Positions 7,475-16,801 are shown, counted from the stretch's first letter. The stretch is 51,659 bases of DNA from Bradyrhizobium diversitatis (GCF_016031635.1 NZ_JACEGD010000062.1:1-51659), one strand, 5' to 3'. The notes: generated by a model not told the origin, from the letters alone. Program-made: numbers and translations.

Positions 7475-8557
7475 TCAATTGCCGGCGGCACCGCAGGTCG
7501 ACCGGCCAACTGTCCCGGCATCAGCGAAGAGCATAAACCGAGCGACATCCTGCGGCGCGAGTTGGATGCGCAGTGCCGCCCGCAGGGCGCTGAAGCCGAA
7601 TGCATGCAGGTCCTCGTTGAAGTCGCCCGTCCGCGGAGACAGGACAAGCGCCTCAATGCCCACTGCTTCCGCGCATTGGGTCAATGCCGCGACCGCTGTG
7701 TCACCCGCGGCATCGGCGTCGCGGGCGATGTAGAGCCGACGTAGCGTCGGCGGAAGCAGAAGGCTTGCCAGGTGGTTGGCCGAGAGCGCGGCGGCCATCG
7801 GCATGTCAGGCAGCGCACAGCGCAGCGACAGCGTCGTCTCGATGCCTTCGCCGGCAGCGAGGACGTCGTCGGCCGTGCCGAAGCGGACGGCATGGCCGAG
7901 AAGACCGCCCATGGCCCGTCGCGGCGTGTCGACCGGCGCCTTGCCAGAGCCGTCCGGCGCGAGCCAGGTACGATGTGCGCCGGTAATGCGACCGGCAAGA
8001 TCGGTCACGGCGGCGATCATCGCCGGCCAGGTCTCAGTCGGCGAACCGTCGTCCGGGCGATAATAGCTGCGCGGATGAAATCGCAGAGCGCCCGCATCAT
8101 GGACGGCCTTGATGCCGCGATGGCCGAGGTAAGTCTCGACGAGCGTCCGGCGGATCGGCTGCGACATGGCGAAGAGCCGCCGTGCCGCTTCCGCCGATCC
8201 GGCGGGGACCCGTGTGCGATCGGGCTTTGGGCTGCGGCGCGGTTCGGCGCGCGGCAGACGCAGAAAGCGTCGTGCTTCGCCTGCGACATCGCGAAAGTCA
8301 ACGAAACCGCAGCTCTCGCGGATCACGTCGAGGAGATCGCCATGTTCGCCCGAGGCAGCATCGGTCCAATGCCCGGCGGCGCCGGGACCGAAGTCCGGTC
8401 CGCTGAGCCGGACAAACATCGACCGGCCCGGCGTATTGCGGACGTCGCCTACGATCCAATAGCGGCCCTGGCGCCGTCCATTGGACAAATAATGGCGACA
8501 GACCGCCTCGGCATTACGCGCGAGGCGGCGCGCCAGTTCAGAAGCGTCGCGGGTCAT
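7475..8557 (-). CDS. Toprim domain (DUF7146-type) protein
   Basis: 360 residues from the ATG at 8557, with GGGAGG seven bases upstream; the open frame extends further upstream but this is the natural start. The N-terminal half (MTRDASELARRLARNAEAVCRHYLSNGRRQGRYWIVGDVRNTPG…) is the DUF7146-type region of mobile-element primase-like proteins. The C-terminal Toprim fold has the acidic loop GEGIETTLS (237-245) and the metal-binding DADAAG (280-285). This predicts a metal-dependent DNA-processing role, primase- or nuclease-like, possibly in element replication or transfer. The next gene upstream on the same strand is the strawberry-notch helicase, separated by a broken N-terminal copy of this same gene. 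Confidence 0.85.
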   Translation of the reverse strand: MTRDASELARRLARNAEAVCRHYLSNGRRQGRYWIVGDVRNTPGRSMFVRLSGPDFGPGAAGHWTDAASGEHGDLLDVIRESCGFVDFRDVAGEARRFLRLPRAEPRRSPKPDRTRVPAGSAEAARRLFAMSQPIRRTLVETYLGHRGIKAVHDAGALRFHPRSYYRPDDGSPTETWPAMIAAVTDLAGRITGAHRTWLAPDGSGKAPVDTPRRAMGGLLGHAVRFGTADDVLAAGEGIETTLSLRCALPDMPMAAALSANHLASLLLPPTLRRLYIARDADAAGDTAVAALTQCAEAVGIEALVLSPRTGDFNEDLHAFGFSALRAALRIQLAPQDVARFMLFADAGTVGRSTCGAAGN

Positions 8558-8639
8558 CACGCAACCTCCCGCACTGCGCTGGCAGCAGGTTGCTGAGACG
8601 CTGTCGATCGTCTGTGAGACGGCACCCAAGCGCAAACGC

Positions 8640-8856
8640 GCACCATCATCCGCCGCACACCATGTTGGCTCCGCTTGCCGGCCGGTCCTTTGTGCGACTC
8701 GTGGCGTCGTACGAACACGGAGCGGCCAGGCCGGTTGTGGACATCGCACAGGAGCCAATCGCGTCGCTCGCCTTTGCGGTTGGAGGGAGAGTGGCGGCAC
8801 ACAGCCTCGGCCTCACGCGCGAGGCGGCATGTCCATTCGAAAGCATCGCGCCGCAT
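8640..8856 (-). pseudogene. N-terminal fragment of a second Toprim/DUF7146 gene
   Basis: From an ATG at 8856 the minus strand reads MRRDAFEWTCRLAREAEAVCRHSPSNRKGERRDWLLCDVHNRPGRSVFVR. This aligns with residues 1-50 of the intact protein (MTRDASELARRLARNAEAVCRHYLSN…GDVRNTPGRSMFVR). It then loses the frame and runs into unrelated residues. The ATG overlaps the helicase stop (TGATG), which looks like the original translationally coupled arrangement. The intact copy just downstream has its own ribosome site. Confidence 0.8.
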
Positions 8857-11800
8857 CAGGCGGCCTCGCGCTCGCAGATGCGCTCGACCGGGTAGCGTTC
8901 GAGCACCTTGCCAAGCACGACGGCCCCGCTTGCATCGGTGGGCACGAACATGCGCAGCTTCCAGGAGATGATCTCACTGAACAGCCCATAGGTCCGCAAG
9001 CGGTCGCGCATGGTTTCGTTGAAGTCCGCGAGCTCAATGCGATGCGCACCCATGACGCGGACGCGCCGCAGTGTCAGGCCTTCGGCAAGCTCAACGAACG
9101 CGCGGCCTTCGCGCAAGGCGGCGAAGACGTCTTCGGGCCTGAGCGTCGGCCGCTCGCCCAAAAGCGCGTTGGCGACCCAGGCGGACGAGACCTTCCGCCC
9201 AATGATCCGTTCGCCGGCGTCGGTCTGGAGGCGGTAGACGCGGGTCGATTCCTTCGGCAGCCGCTTCCAGATCGGCAGGAGGAGCCCGGCGACGACGTGG
9301 ATCGTGCTCTCGGTGAACTCCGGCACGTCTGCAAGCTCAGCTGTCCAGGCTGCACTGAATTGCTCACGGTCTGTCTCGGTCCAATGACTTTCGCCCATGG
9401 CCTTCGATGGGACGTTGTGGCTTTCCATCGGCCGGACCAATCTGACGCGCTGCTCGATGTCGCCATCGTCCAACATCAGGCTCGGAGCCGGGACTTGCAC
9501 CGCCGCGCGGCCGGACCGTTCGTTGACCAGCAGGACCGCGCGGCGGTCCGACAGAAGGCCAATGGCATCATTCAGAGTGAGCGGCCGGTTGCGTTCGCGC
9601 TGGACGATCGTGAGCAGCCGTGTCTCGGCGCTGGTCGCGGGATGGGTGTAGATGGTGCGCCGGTTCGTGACGGCGAAGCTTTCGGCGCGAAGGGTCTCCA
9701 GGCCCGCATCATAGAGTCCGGACGCGATCGCGCCTTCGATCCGGGCCGTCAGCAGCTGCTCGAAGGCGGCGAACAGCACGTTTTGCAGCTCGATGGTCAG
9801 CGCCAGCAGACGGTTAAGGAAAGTCGTGATCGGCGGCAGGTCATCCCTGATGCCATTGGCGTCGACGAGCTTCAGCCCGGTGGCATCCTCGAACATCTCA
9901 AGAGAGCAACCATCCACCTTGCCCCGAACCAGGAGCAGGTAGAGTTGGCGCAGAGCATCACGGCCGTAAATGCTCTCGAGATTGTCCTCGGGCCGAAACA
10001 GCCCCTGACCCCCGGTCTGACGCTGACCGCGGGTGATGGCGCCGAGCGTATCGAGACGGCGCGCGATCGTGCTGAGAAAGCGCTTTTCGGCCTTCACGTC
10101 GGTGGCAATGGGACGAAATAGCGGCGGCTGTGCCTGATTGGTCCTGTTGGTCCGGCCGAGGCCCTGGATGGCTGCATCGGCCTTCCAGCCGGGTTCGAGC
10201 AGGTAGTGCACCCGCAGACGGCGATTCCGCGCCGACAGTTCGGCGTGGTAACTGCGCCCGGTGCCGCCGGCATCCGAGAAGACGAGGATGCGCTTGAGGT
10301 CGTCCATGAAGGCCCCGGTTTCGGCGAGGTTCGCCGAAGCGGCGCGGTTTTCGACCATGAGGCGATCGTGTTGCCGGATGATCCGGCGTGAGCGCCCGGT
10401 GACTTCGGCGACCCTGTCGGTGCCAAAGCGCTGGATGATCTGGTCGAGCGCGCCGGGCACGGGCGCAAGCGAGGCAAGCTTCTCGATTAGCCGGTCGCGC
10501 CGCGCGACGGCCTCCCGGCTCTCCACGGGCTGACCATCACGGTACACAGGCCGGGACGAGAGATTGCCTTCGGAGTCGGTGAAGGGCTCGTAAAGCTGGA
10601 CCGGGAAGGAATGGGCGAGGTAGTCGAGCACGTATTCGCGCGGCGTGATGTCGACCTGGACATCCGCCCACTCCTCGGTCGGAATCTCCGCGAGCCGGCG
10701 CTCCATCAGCGCTTCGCCGGTCGAGACGATCTGGATGACGGCGGCATGCCCCTCCCCGAGATCGCGCTCGATCGCGCGGATCAAGGAAGGCGTCTTCATT
10801 GAGGTCAGCAAATGACCGAAGAAGCGCTGCTTTGCGGACTCGAAGGCCGACCTGGCCGCCGACTTTGCCTGGGCGTTCAAGGTCCCGGTCTCGCCGGTGA
10901 CGTTGGCCGCCCGCATCGCGGCATCGAGATTGTTGTGAATGATGCTGAACGCGGCCGCATAGGCATCATAGATGCGGATCTGTTCGGGGGTGAGCTCATG
11001 CTCGATCAGTTCATATTCGACGCCCTCGTAGGAAAGCGAACGCGCCGCATACAGACCCAGCGCCTTGAGGTCGCGTGCGAGCACCTCCATCGCCGCGACG
11101 CCGCCGCCCTCGATCGCCTCAACGAACTCGGCGCGCGTGGCGAACGGAAAGTCCTCGCCGCCCCACAAGCCGAGCCGCTGGGCATAAGCGAGGTTGTGAA
11201 CGGTCGTGGCGCCGGTCGCGGACACGTAGACCACCCGTGCATTGGGCAACGCGTGCTGCAGCCGCAGGCCCGCGCGTCCCTGCTGCGAGGCGGCCTGCTC
11301 GCCGCGCTCACCCTTGCCGCCCACGGCGTTTTGCATGGCGTGGCTCTCGTCGAACACCACCACTCCGTCGAAATCGGAGCCCAACCATTCGAGGATCTGC
11401 CGGACACGCGAAAGCTTTTCGCCGCGTTCATCGCTGCGCAGCGTAGCGTAGGTGGTAAATAGGATGGCTTCCGAGAGCCGGATCGGGGTGCCCTGGCGGA
11501 AGCGTGAGAGCGGCGTGACCAGGAGCCGCTCCATGCCGAGCGCCGACCAGTCACGCTGTGCGTCCTCGAGCAGCTTGTCGCTCTTCGAGATCCAGACCGC
11601 ACGGCGCCGGCCCTTCAGCCAATTGTCGAGCAGGATGCCGGCGACCTGCCGGCCCTTGCCCGCGCCGGTGCCGTCGCCCAGAAACCAGCCGCGGCGGAAG
11701 CGGACGGCATCTGGAGCGTCGTCACGGGCAGCTGCCACAACGTCGAAGGTCGCGTCGACCGTCCAGGCGCCCGCCAGGAAGGCCGAATGTGCTTCGCCGG

Positions 11801-13151
11801 CGTAGACCACACTTTCAAGCTGGGCGTCCGACAACAGGCCGTCTGCGACAACCTTCTCCGGGAGATGGGGCCGGTAGGAGGGCTTCGGCGGAGCGACCGA
11901 GGCCATCGCGGCCGACTGCACCAGCTTGGTCGGATGCGGCTGCGATCTGTCAATGCTGATCGATTGCAGGGTGTAGTCCTCATAGAGGGCATCAGTCAGA
12001 TGAGCTCCGTCCGGAGCGGTCCAGTCGACCGTCTGGTAGCTGAGCTCAACGCTTTGCGGATCATCGAGCCGCTGTCCGGGCGAGGGCCGCATCGTCAAAG
12101 CGCGAACGGGTCGCCGAACCGGCACGGTCGAGCTGACCGGAGCGAGAGCAGGTGACGTAATCGGAAGCCGCAGCGGCACATGTTCGAGGACCCATGCCAG
12201 CAGCGTGGCTGCGTCCGGCGCCATGCCCGGACATGCTGGAAAGACGCTTCTGTCCGGCGCGGGCTGCTTGTCGATCACCGTGAGCCGCGTCTCGATCGCC
12301 GTCCCGTGCTTGGCAAAAACCGCCCCTGCAATCGCAGCCGAGAACACCACGCGGCCGCGCTCCTGGAGACGGATGAAGGCGTCGGTCCAGCCTGGGTTGT
12401 CGGGGGCGAGACTTGTGCCGGTGATCGCGACGAGGCGACCGCCGTCGCGGAGCCTGGCCAGCGCCGAGGAGAGATGGCGGAAGGCTGCATCCGCCATCCG
12501 CCGATCCACATTGGGCAGAGCCGAAAATGGCGGATTCATCAGCACGATGCTCGGGGCAACAGCCGCCTCGAGATGATCGTCGATCTGCGCCGCGTCGTAG
12601 CGCGTGACGGTCACGTTTGGAAACAGCAGGTCGAGCAGGCCGGCGCGCGTTTCGGCGAGCTCGTTCAGCGCAAGTGTGCCGCCGGAGATCTCGGCGAGAA
12701 TGGCGAGAAGACCGGTGCCCGCCGAAGGCTCCAGCACGAGGTCTGTGTTGGCAATGCCGGCGGCGGTGCAGGCGACAAAGCCAAGCGGGATCGGCGTCGA
12801 GAATTGCTGAAGCGCGTCGCTTTCTTCGGACCTGCGCGTATGGCTTGGAAGCAGGCCTGCGACCTTGGCCAGCATCGCCAGTAACGCAGCCGGCGATCCC
12901 GCCTTGGTCCGCATGGCGGTGCCATGCTTGCGCAGGAAAAGAACGGTTGCGGCTTCACAGGCCTCGTAGGCGGCTTTCCAATGCCAGGCGCCGGCGGCAT
13001 CCGAGCCGCAGAAGGCGCCTTCCATGGCGGAACGCAGAACGCTCGCTGCATCGATGCGCCGCCCCTGTTCGAGGTCGCAGACGATAAGCCGCGCGGCTTG
13101 GGCGATGGAGGACGCAGCCGCGGCGGTCGCGGAGCAGGACAGATTGATCAT
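8856..13151 (-). CDS. Methyltransferase plus strawberry-notch-type helicase, giant protein
   Basis: About 1431 residues from the ATG at 13151 (an in-frame TTG lies 12 codons upstream). It has two parts. The N-terminal SAM-dependent methyltransferase-like domain has EPSAGTG (~141-147) and NPPF (~206-209), the adenine-methylase type motif. A superfamily-2 helicase of the strawberry-notch type follows, with Walker A GDGTGAGKG (~492-500), DESH in place of DEAD (~601-604), and a helicase-C half containing GLGRTNRTNQ. Such proteins are hallmarks of rhizobial ICEs and large plasmids. The role is probably DNA modification, remodelling or protection, but this is not established. The stop overlaps the next ATG. 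The leader can fold into a hairpin with an AGAGAG loop, faintly like those of ardC and parB. Confidence 0.9.
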   Translation of the reverse strand: MINLSCSATAAAASSIAQAARLIVCDLEQGRRIDAASVLRSAMEGAFCGSDAAGAWHWKAAYEACEAATVLFLRKHGTAMRTKAGSPAALLAMLAKVAGLLPSHTRRSEESDALQQFSTPIPLGFVACTAAGIANTDLVLEPSAGTGLLAILAEISGGTLALNELAETRAGLLDLLFPNVTVTRYDAAQIDDHLEAAVAPSIVLMNPPFSALPNVDRRMADAAFRHLSSALARLRDGGRLVAITGTSLAPDNPGWTDAFIRLQERGRVVFSAAIAGAVFAKHGTAIETRLTVIDKQPAPDRSVFPACPGMAPDAATLLAWVLEHVPLRLPITSPALAPVSSTVPVRRPVRALTMRPSPGQRLDDPQSVELSYQTVDWTAPDGAHLTDALYEDYTLQSISIDRSQPHPTKLVQSAAMASVAPPKPSYRPHLPEKVVADGLLSDAQLESVVYAGEAHSAFLAGAWTVDATFDVVAAARDDAPDAVRFRRGWFLGDGTGAGKGRQVAGILLDNWLKGRRRAVWISKSDKLLEDAQRDWSALGMERLLVTPLSRFRQGTPIRLSEAILFTTYATLRSDERGEKLSRVRQILEWLGSDFDGVVVFDESHAMQNAVGGKGERGEQAASQQGRAGLRLQHALPNARVVYVSATGATTVHNLAYAQRLGLWGGEDFPFATRAEFVEAIEGGGVAAMEVLARDLKALGLYAARSLSYEGVEYELIEHELTPEQIRIYDAYAAAFSIIHNNLDAAMRAANVTGETGTLNAQAKSAARSAFESAKQRFFGHLLTSMKTPSLIRAIERDLGEGHAAVIQIVSTGEALMERRLAEIPTEEWADVQVDITPREYVLDYLAHSFPVQLYEPFTDSEGNLSSRPVYRDGQPVESREAVARRDRLIEKLASLAPVPGALDQIIQRFGTDRVAEVTGRSRRIIRQHDRLMVENRAASANLAETGAFMDDLKRILVFSDAGGTGRSYHAELSARNRRLRVHYLLEPGWKADAAIQGLGRTNRTNQAQPPLFRPIATDVKAEKRFLSTIARRLDTLGAITRGQRQTGGQGLFRPEDNLESIYGRDALRQLYLLLVRGKVDGCSLEMFEDATGLKLVDANGIRDDLPPITTFLNRLLALTIELQNVLFAAFEQLLTARIEGAIASGLYDAGLETLRAESFAVTNRRTIYTHPATSAETRLLTIVQRERNRPLTLNDAIGLLSDRRAVLLVNERSGRAAVQVPAPSLMLDDGDIEQRVRLVRPMESHNVPSKAMGESHWTETDREQFSAAWTAELADVPEFTESTIHVVAGLLLPIWKRLPKESTRVYRLQTDAGERIIGRKVSSAWVANALLGERPTLRPEDVFAALREGRAFVELAEGLTLRRVRVMGAHRIELADFNETMRDRLRTYGLFSEIISWKLRMFVPTDASGAVVLGKVLERYPVERICEREAA

Positions 13152-13324
13152 GGGAGTTGAGCTTTCGAGGAGAGCGGGAACGGTCAAACCGACGGGCGCT
13201 CTCTAAGGCCCGACCGGCTCAAACCTGTCCCGGCCGATCTCTCACTCTGCTCACCCCTTGCTTCCAGCGCGGGAGGAGGACGCGGCCACGCCGCGCGCGA
13301 GGCCGTTCGCCGGAGCCGGATTCC

Positions 13325-13356
13325 AAAAAGAGAAGCCCGGCGTGATGCCGGGCTTC
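13325..13356 (-). terminator. Rho-independent terminator after parB
   Basis: On the minus strand a perfect 10-bp stem GAAGCCCGGC / GCCGGGCTTC (13332-13341 with 13347-13356) is followed by TCTTTTTGG. It lies 54 bases past the ParB stop. It separates the parB transcript from the helicase gene. Confidence 0.85.
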
Positions 13357-13409
13357 GGAAGCAAGTGCGAATGACGCGCGCGGCGGGATTGCCGCGCTAC
13401 GCCGGACAC

Positions 13410-15521
13410 TCATTCAGCGGCAATGCCATGTGGCTGAACGTCGTCTGCGGGGCCGCTACCGTCCTCATCGCCAGCGAGGAACTCGGGAAGCGGACCCGCG
13501 ACTGCGTCTTGCTCTGCCGATTGGATCGTATCCGCGAGGCGCAATGGCTCCGGCAGCCATCCCGTGCCCTCGAGAAGGCGCTCGGCCTCGCGGGCCATAT
13601 CGGACTTCTTCAGATGGTCGATCAGTTCTGCGGAGGCGTCGCCCTTTGCCTCCCTCACCGCCTCCAGAATACGTGGCTTGGTGACGCGGCCGAGGTAATT
13701 ATCGACGGTCGGCCTCCAGCCGGCCTGCACCATGTCGAGCCCGACCGCCCGCGCCAGCACGTCGGCCTGGCCGAGCCTGCGCGCGAGCCCATCAGCCGAT
13801 ACCCGCCCCTGAGCATAGCGGTTTACGGGCTCATAGAGCGCGTTGAGCGAGAGCGACGCGCAATGGGCGAACAGGGTTGCTTGCGCTTGGCCGTCCAATG
13901 CGCAGAGCGCATCCCAAAGCGCCTTCGCATCGTTGGGCAGCCGCGCTTTCCAGGCTTCATGCCTGGTGTCGATCGCCTTGGCCGGCGCGCTGTCTCTCAA
14001 TCCCGGAGCCTGGACCGGAAATGTCGGCGTGTGCACCGCGATCTCGAGACAACTGGCGGATGATACAAACCTGTAAAAGGTCGCCAGCACGAAACTGTGC
14101 AGCACCGCCAGGAACGCGATCGAAGGATGCTCGGCAAGCGCGTCGCGTAGCGCCAGCGTTCGATGGGCCGTCAGCTCGGTGATCAGACGGTCCGGCAGCG
14201 GTCTTGCAGCATCGTCCTCATCCTCTTCGGCCGGCTCGGTTGGCGCGCCACCGACGGTGATGGCGGTACGCTGCACCGGAGCAACGGCCTCCTGGCTCTC
14301 GCCCGTTGTGCTGCCCTGTCCGGGGTCGGCATCGACGACCGCCTGTTCATCCTCCGGCCGGACGTAGCCGCAATCCACCGACAGCCGCCCGTCGGAATCG
14401 ATGCTGATGAAAACGCCGGCGCGGGCGATGTCGGCCGGATCGTAGATCATTGGCCGCTCCTCGAACGCAAGCAATGCCGCCTCGATCTCGCCGAGGCGCT
14501 GGTCGACCTCCTCGGGGAGTTCGTCAGCATCCTGATACTCGGCTTCAAGCCTGTCATGCTCGGCATTGAGCGCATCGAGCGTGCCCTGCTCCTCGCTGGT
14601 GAGCGAGGCCGGCGTTCCTTCCAATTCCCGCAAGCCGGTGGTGTGGCCAAATGGAAAATCGACGGCCACCGAGATCCACTTCCACCCTTCCGCCGCGATG
14701 ACCTCGGCGTCTTGCTTGAGCTTGTCCGTGACAAGGCGGTCGAGCAGTGCGACGTCCTGGAGCCAGCCACCGCCGTCATGCTCGAACAGATCGTGCAGGA
14801 CCGGACCTCCGGCGCGCTCGTAAGCGTCGATGCCAACATATTGCGCACGACGATCGGACCCACGCACGGTGTTCTCGGTCAGCATGCGGCGGATCTGGTA
14901 CGGCTCATCATAGCCGGACCTGCTGACATTGTCCCAGACCTGCTCCTGGCGACTGTGATCGCCGCTCACCGAGAACGCCATCAGCTGCTCCAGCGTCATG
15001 CCGTCCTCGGCATAGACCTCATGCAGCTTCGGCGAGACCGATGCCAGGCGCAGGCGCTGCTTGACGATCGCGGGCGCCACGAAATGCCGCGCGGCGATGT
15101 CCTCTTCGCTCATGCCGAGGTCTCGCAGCGTCTGGAATGCGCGAAACTGGTCGAGCGGATGCAGGCCGACGCGCTCATCGTTCTCCGCGATCGAATCGTC
15201 TTCCGCGATGCCTCCCTCGCGAACGACGCAGGGCACGGCTTGCGTCCTGGACATGCGCTTCTGTTTGACCAGGAGCTCGAGAGCACGGTAGCGCCTCCCG
15301 CCGGCCGGCACCTCGAACATGCCTGTCTCGTTACCCTCTTCGTCCACGATGGCGCGGACATTGAGACTTTGCAGCAGCGTGCGCTGGGCGATGCTCTCGG
15401 CAAGCTGCTCGATCGAGACGCCCGCCTTGACGCGCCGAACGTTGGACTGGCTCAGCACCAGCTTGTTGAAGGGAATGTCACGTGAGGGCGACAGCGTGAT
15501 CTTTTGGACTGGCTTCGTCAT
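13410..15521 (-). CDS. ParB/Spo0J-like nuclease-domain protein, long form
   Basis: 703 residues from the ATG at 15521 (GGAG eight bases upstream). The N-terminal ParB domain is clear: IPFNKLVLSQSNVRR…SIEQLAESIAQRTLLQSLNVR…VPAGGRRYRALELL, followed by the helix-turn-helix segment (LGMSEEDIAARHFVAPAIVKQRLRLASVSPKLHEVY). The long C-terminal half is acidic and helical and is typical of ICE and plasmid versions rather than chromosomal ParB (~300 residues). No parA is adjacent, so it is more likely a DNA-binding or transfer-associated protein than a segregation pair member. Its leader contains the hairpin at 15532-15578, shared with ardC. Confidence 0.9.
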   Translation of the reverse strand: MTKPVQKITLSPSRDIPFNKLVLSQSNVRRVKAGVSIEQLAESIAQRTLLQSLNVRAIVDEEGNETGMFEVPAGGRRYRALELLVKQKRMSRTQAVPCVVREGGIAEDDSIAENDERVGLHPLDQFRAFQTLRDLGMSEEDIAARHFVAPAIVKQRLRLASVSPKLHEVYAEDGMTLEQLMAFSVSGDHSRQEQVWDNVSRSGYDEPYQIRRMLTENTVRGSDRRAQYVGIDAYERAGGPVLHDLFEHDGGGWLQDVALLDRLVTDKLKQDAEVIAAEGWKWISVAVDFPFGHTTGLRELEGTPASLTSEEQGTLDALNAEHDRLEAEYQDADELPEEVDQRLGEIEAALLAFEERPMIYDPADIARAGVFISIDSDGRLSVDCGYVRPEDEQAVVDADPGQGSTTGESQEAVAPVQRTAITVGGAPTEPAEEDEDDAARPLPDRLITELTAHRTLALRDALAEHPSIAFLAVLHSFVLATFYRFVSSASCLEIAVHTPTFPVQAPGLRDSAPAKAIDTRHEAWKARLPNDAKALWDALCALDGQAQATLFAHCASLSLNALYEPVNRYAQGRVSADGLARRLGQADVLARAVGLDMVQAGWRPTVDNYLGRVTKPRILEAVREAKGDASAELIDHLKKSDMAREAERLLEGTGWLPEPLRLADTIQSAEQDAVAGPLPEFLAGDEDGSGPADDVQPHGIAAE

Positions 15522-15531
15522 TTTTCGTCTC

Positions 15532-15578
15532 CGCGACGGGCGGTCGAAAGCCTCTCTCTCGACCTCCAACCCGTCGTG
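15532..15578 (-). promoter_or_regulatory. Leader hairpin of parB (shared type)
   Basis: The outer arms CGCGACGGG (15532-15540) and CCCGTCGTG (15570-15578) pair with one mismatch. The inner arms GGTCGA (15542-15547) and TCGACC (15559-15564) pair perfectly. The loop has AAGCCTCTCTC on the plus strand. It ends 11 bases upstream of the start codon and overlaps the ribosome site region. The ardC leader has the same outer arms and loop but a different inner stem. Confidence 0.7.
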
Positions 15579-15624
15579 GCGCTCGGCGCCGCCCTCTTCC
15601 TCTATTTCGCAAGCTAAGCTCCGC

Positions 15625-16584
15625 TCACGCCGCCTCCTGATCTGCCTCGGCACCATCGGCGGAAGCAGTTGGATTATTTGCTGGCAGGAAGCCAAGCAGA
15701 TAATCCGCGGCTTTGCTGGCCTGCGAGGCCGCCCGCACGATCGCGCGGTTGTCGTCTCGCAGGACTTCCAGCCAGGAGCCGATATAATCGGCGTGCCGCA
15801 CGGTCGGCACGATGCCGAGTGAAGCGCAGGAGAACGCGGCGCACAATTCGGCGATCAATTCCTCGAACGCGTATTTTTTGGTGCCGTACGAACCGCCGAG
15901 ATCGCGGTTGAGGCGCGAAGGATGGCCGCTGGCATGGCCAAGTTCATGCAGCGCGGTCCGGTGCCAATTGATCGGTTCGAAATAGGCCGCCGGCGCCGGC
16001 ACCTGGACGTAATCTTCTGCCGGCATATAGAAGGCGCGATTGCCGCCGATGCGAAAGTCGATGCCGGTTGCCTTAATCAGGGCCTCGACCTGCGGCTCGA
16101 TCATGCCCGGAACCGGCATTGGCGCGGTGGTCGCGACGTCGGCGGGCAATCCGTCGCATTGATCGGTGTTGAAGACAGTGAACCGCTTCAGGAATGGAAC
16201 GGCCTGCGCCTCTTCGCCCATCTCACGCGCACGGCGCCGTTCGTCGGCCGGGACAAAGCGGTCGGCATAGACGATGGTTGTGCCGCGCTCACCCTTGCGG
16301 ACATGACCACCAAGCGCAAGCGCCTGGCGGAAGGTCAGCCAGCTCTGGCCCGCAAAACCGTGCTCGATCACCGCCCCCCAGAGGATGAGAACGTTGATGC
16401 CGCTGTAGGGCCGGGCGGACGCGGCGTTCCTTGGAATCGACAGCGGCGCTTTTGCAGCCTCCGTCCCCCAGGGTTGAACCCATGGCACGCGGCCGGCCTC
16501 CAGCTCGGCTATGATCTTGTCGGTGATTTCGTCATAAAGGTTGGCCCGGTCCTGGCCGGTGCGCGTGCGAGGATGTCTGGACAT
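15625..16584 (-). CDS. ardC: ArdC-like antirestriction protein with zincin domain
   Basis: 319 residues. The N-terminal ArdC domain (LYDEITDKIIAELEAGRVPWVQPW…SGINVLILW…SWLTFRQALALGGHVRKGERGTTIVY, ~15-110) binds single-stranded DNA in characterised ArdC proteins and shields incoming plasmid DNA. The C-terminal zincin-like metallopeptidase domain has HELGHASGH (213-221). That motif gives the two zinc-binding histidines and the catalytic glutamate. Length and both domains are complete. ParB lies downstream on the same strand, 103 bases away. It probably protects the element on entry into a new cell. Confidence 0.9.
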   Translation of the reverse strand: MSRHPRTRTGQDRANLYDEITDKIIAELEAGRVPWVQPWGTEAAKAPLSIPRNAASARPYSGINVLILWGAVIEHGFAGQSWLTFRQALALGGHVRKGERGTTIVYADRFVPADERRRAREMGEEAQAVPFLKRFTVFNTDQCDGLPADVATTAPMPVPGMIEPQVEALIKATGIDFRIGGNRAFYMPAEDYVQVPAPAAYFEPINWHRTALHELGHASGHPSRLNRDLGGSYGTKKYAFEELIAELCAAFSCASLGIVPTVRHADYIGSWLEVLRDDNRAIVRAASQASKAADYLLGFLPANNPTASADGAEADQEAA

Positions 16585-16595
16585 CGCGGGTCTTT

Positions 16596-16640
16596 CGCGA
16601 CGGGCGCTGCAAGCCTCTCTCGCAGCTCCAACCCGTCGCG
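16596..16640 (-). promoter_or_regulatory. Leader hairpin of ardC (shared type)
   Basis: CGCGACGGG (16596-16604) pairs perfectly with CCCGTCGCG (16632-16640). Inner arms GCTGC (16606-16610) and GCAGC (16622-16626) pair. The loop AAGCCTCTCTC is the same as in the parB leader. It ends 12 bases upstream of the ardC start. Confidence 0.75.
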
Positions 16641-16776
16641 GCCAACCCAGCCAGCCCTCTCACTCTCAATGTTTGTTGCGGAAGCGTTATATCTGTTGCA
16701 GGCGACGGCGTGCCGCTGCGAGAGCCTCAGACGAGCCCCAAGCCTTTGCGTCAGGGATGGAAGCCCGAATGGGTGA

Positions 16777-16801
16777 AAACCCGGCCAAAGCCGGGGTTTC
16801 A
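16777..16801. terminator. Terminator-like stem
   Basis: AAACCCGGC and GCCGGGGTTT pair around CAAA with one extra G. On the minus strand it is followed by TTTTC. It lies beyond the 60-residue gene that ends at 16877, and probably ends that transcript ahead of ardC. Confidence 0.55.

Noticed and set aside
8829..10121. 430-codon plus-strand frame opposite the strawberry-notch helicase, and similar ones opposite parB and ardC
   Set aside because: Antisense shadows; the minus-strand proteins have clear domain motifs.
13410..15521. ParB as part of a chromosome or plasmid segregation system
   Set aside because: No parA next to it and no parS-like palindrome that I could pick out; its neighbours are ICE-type genes.
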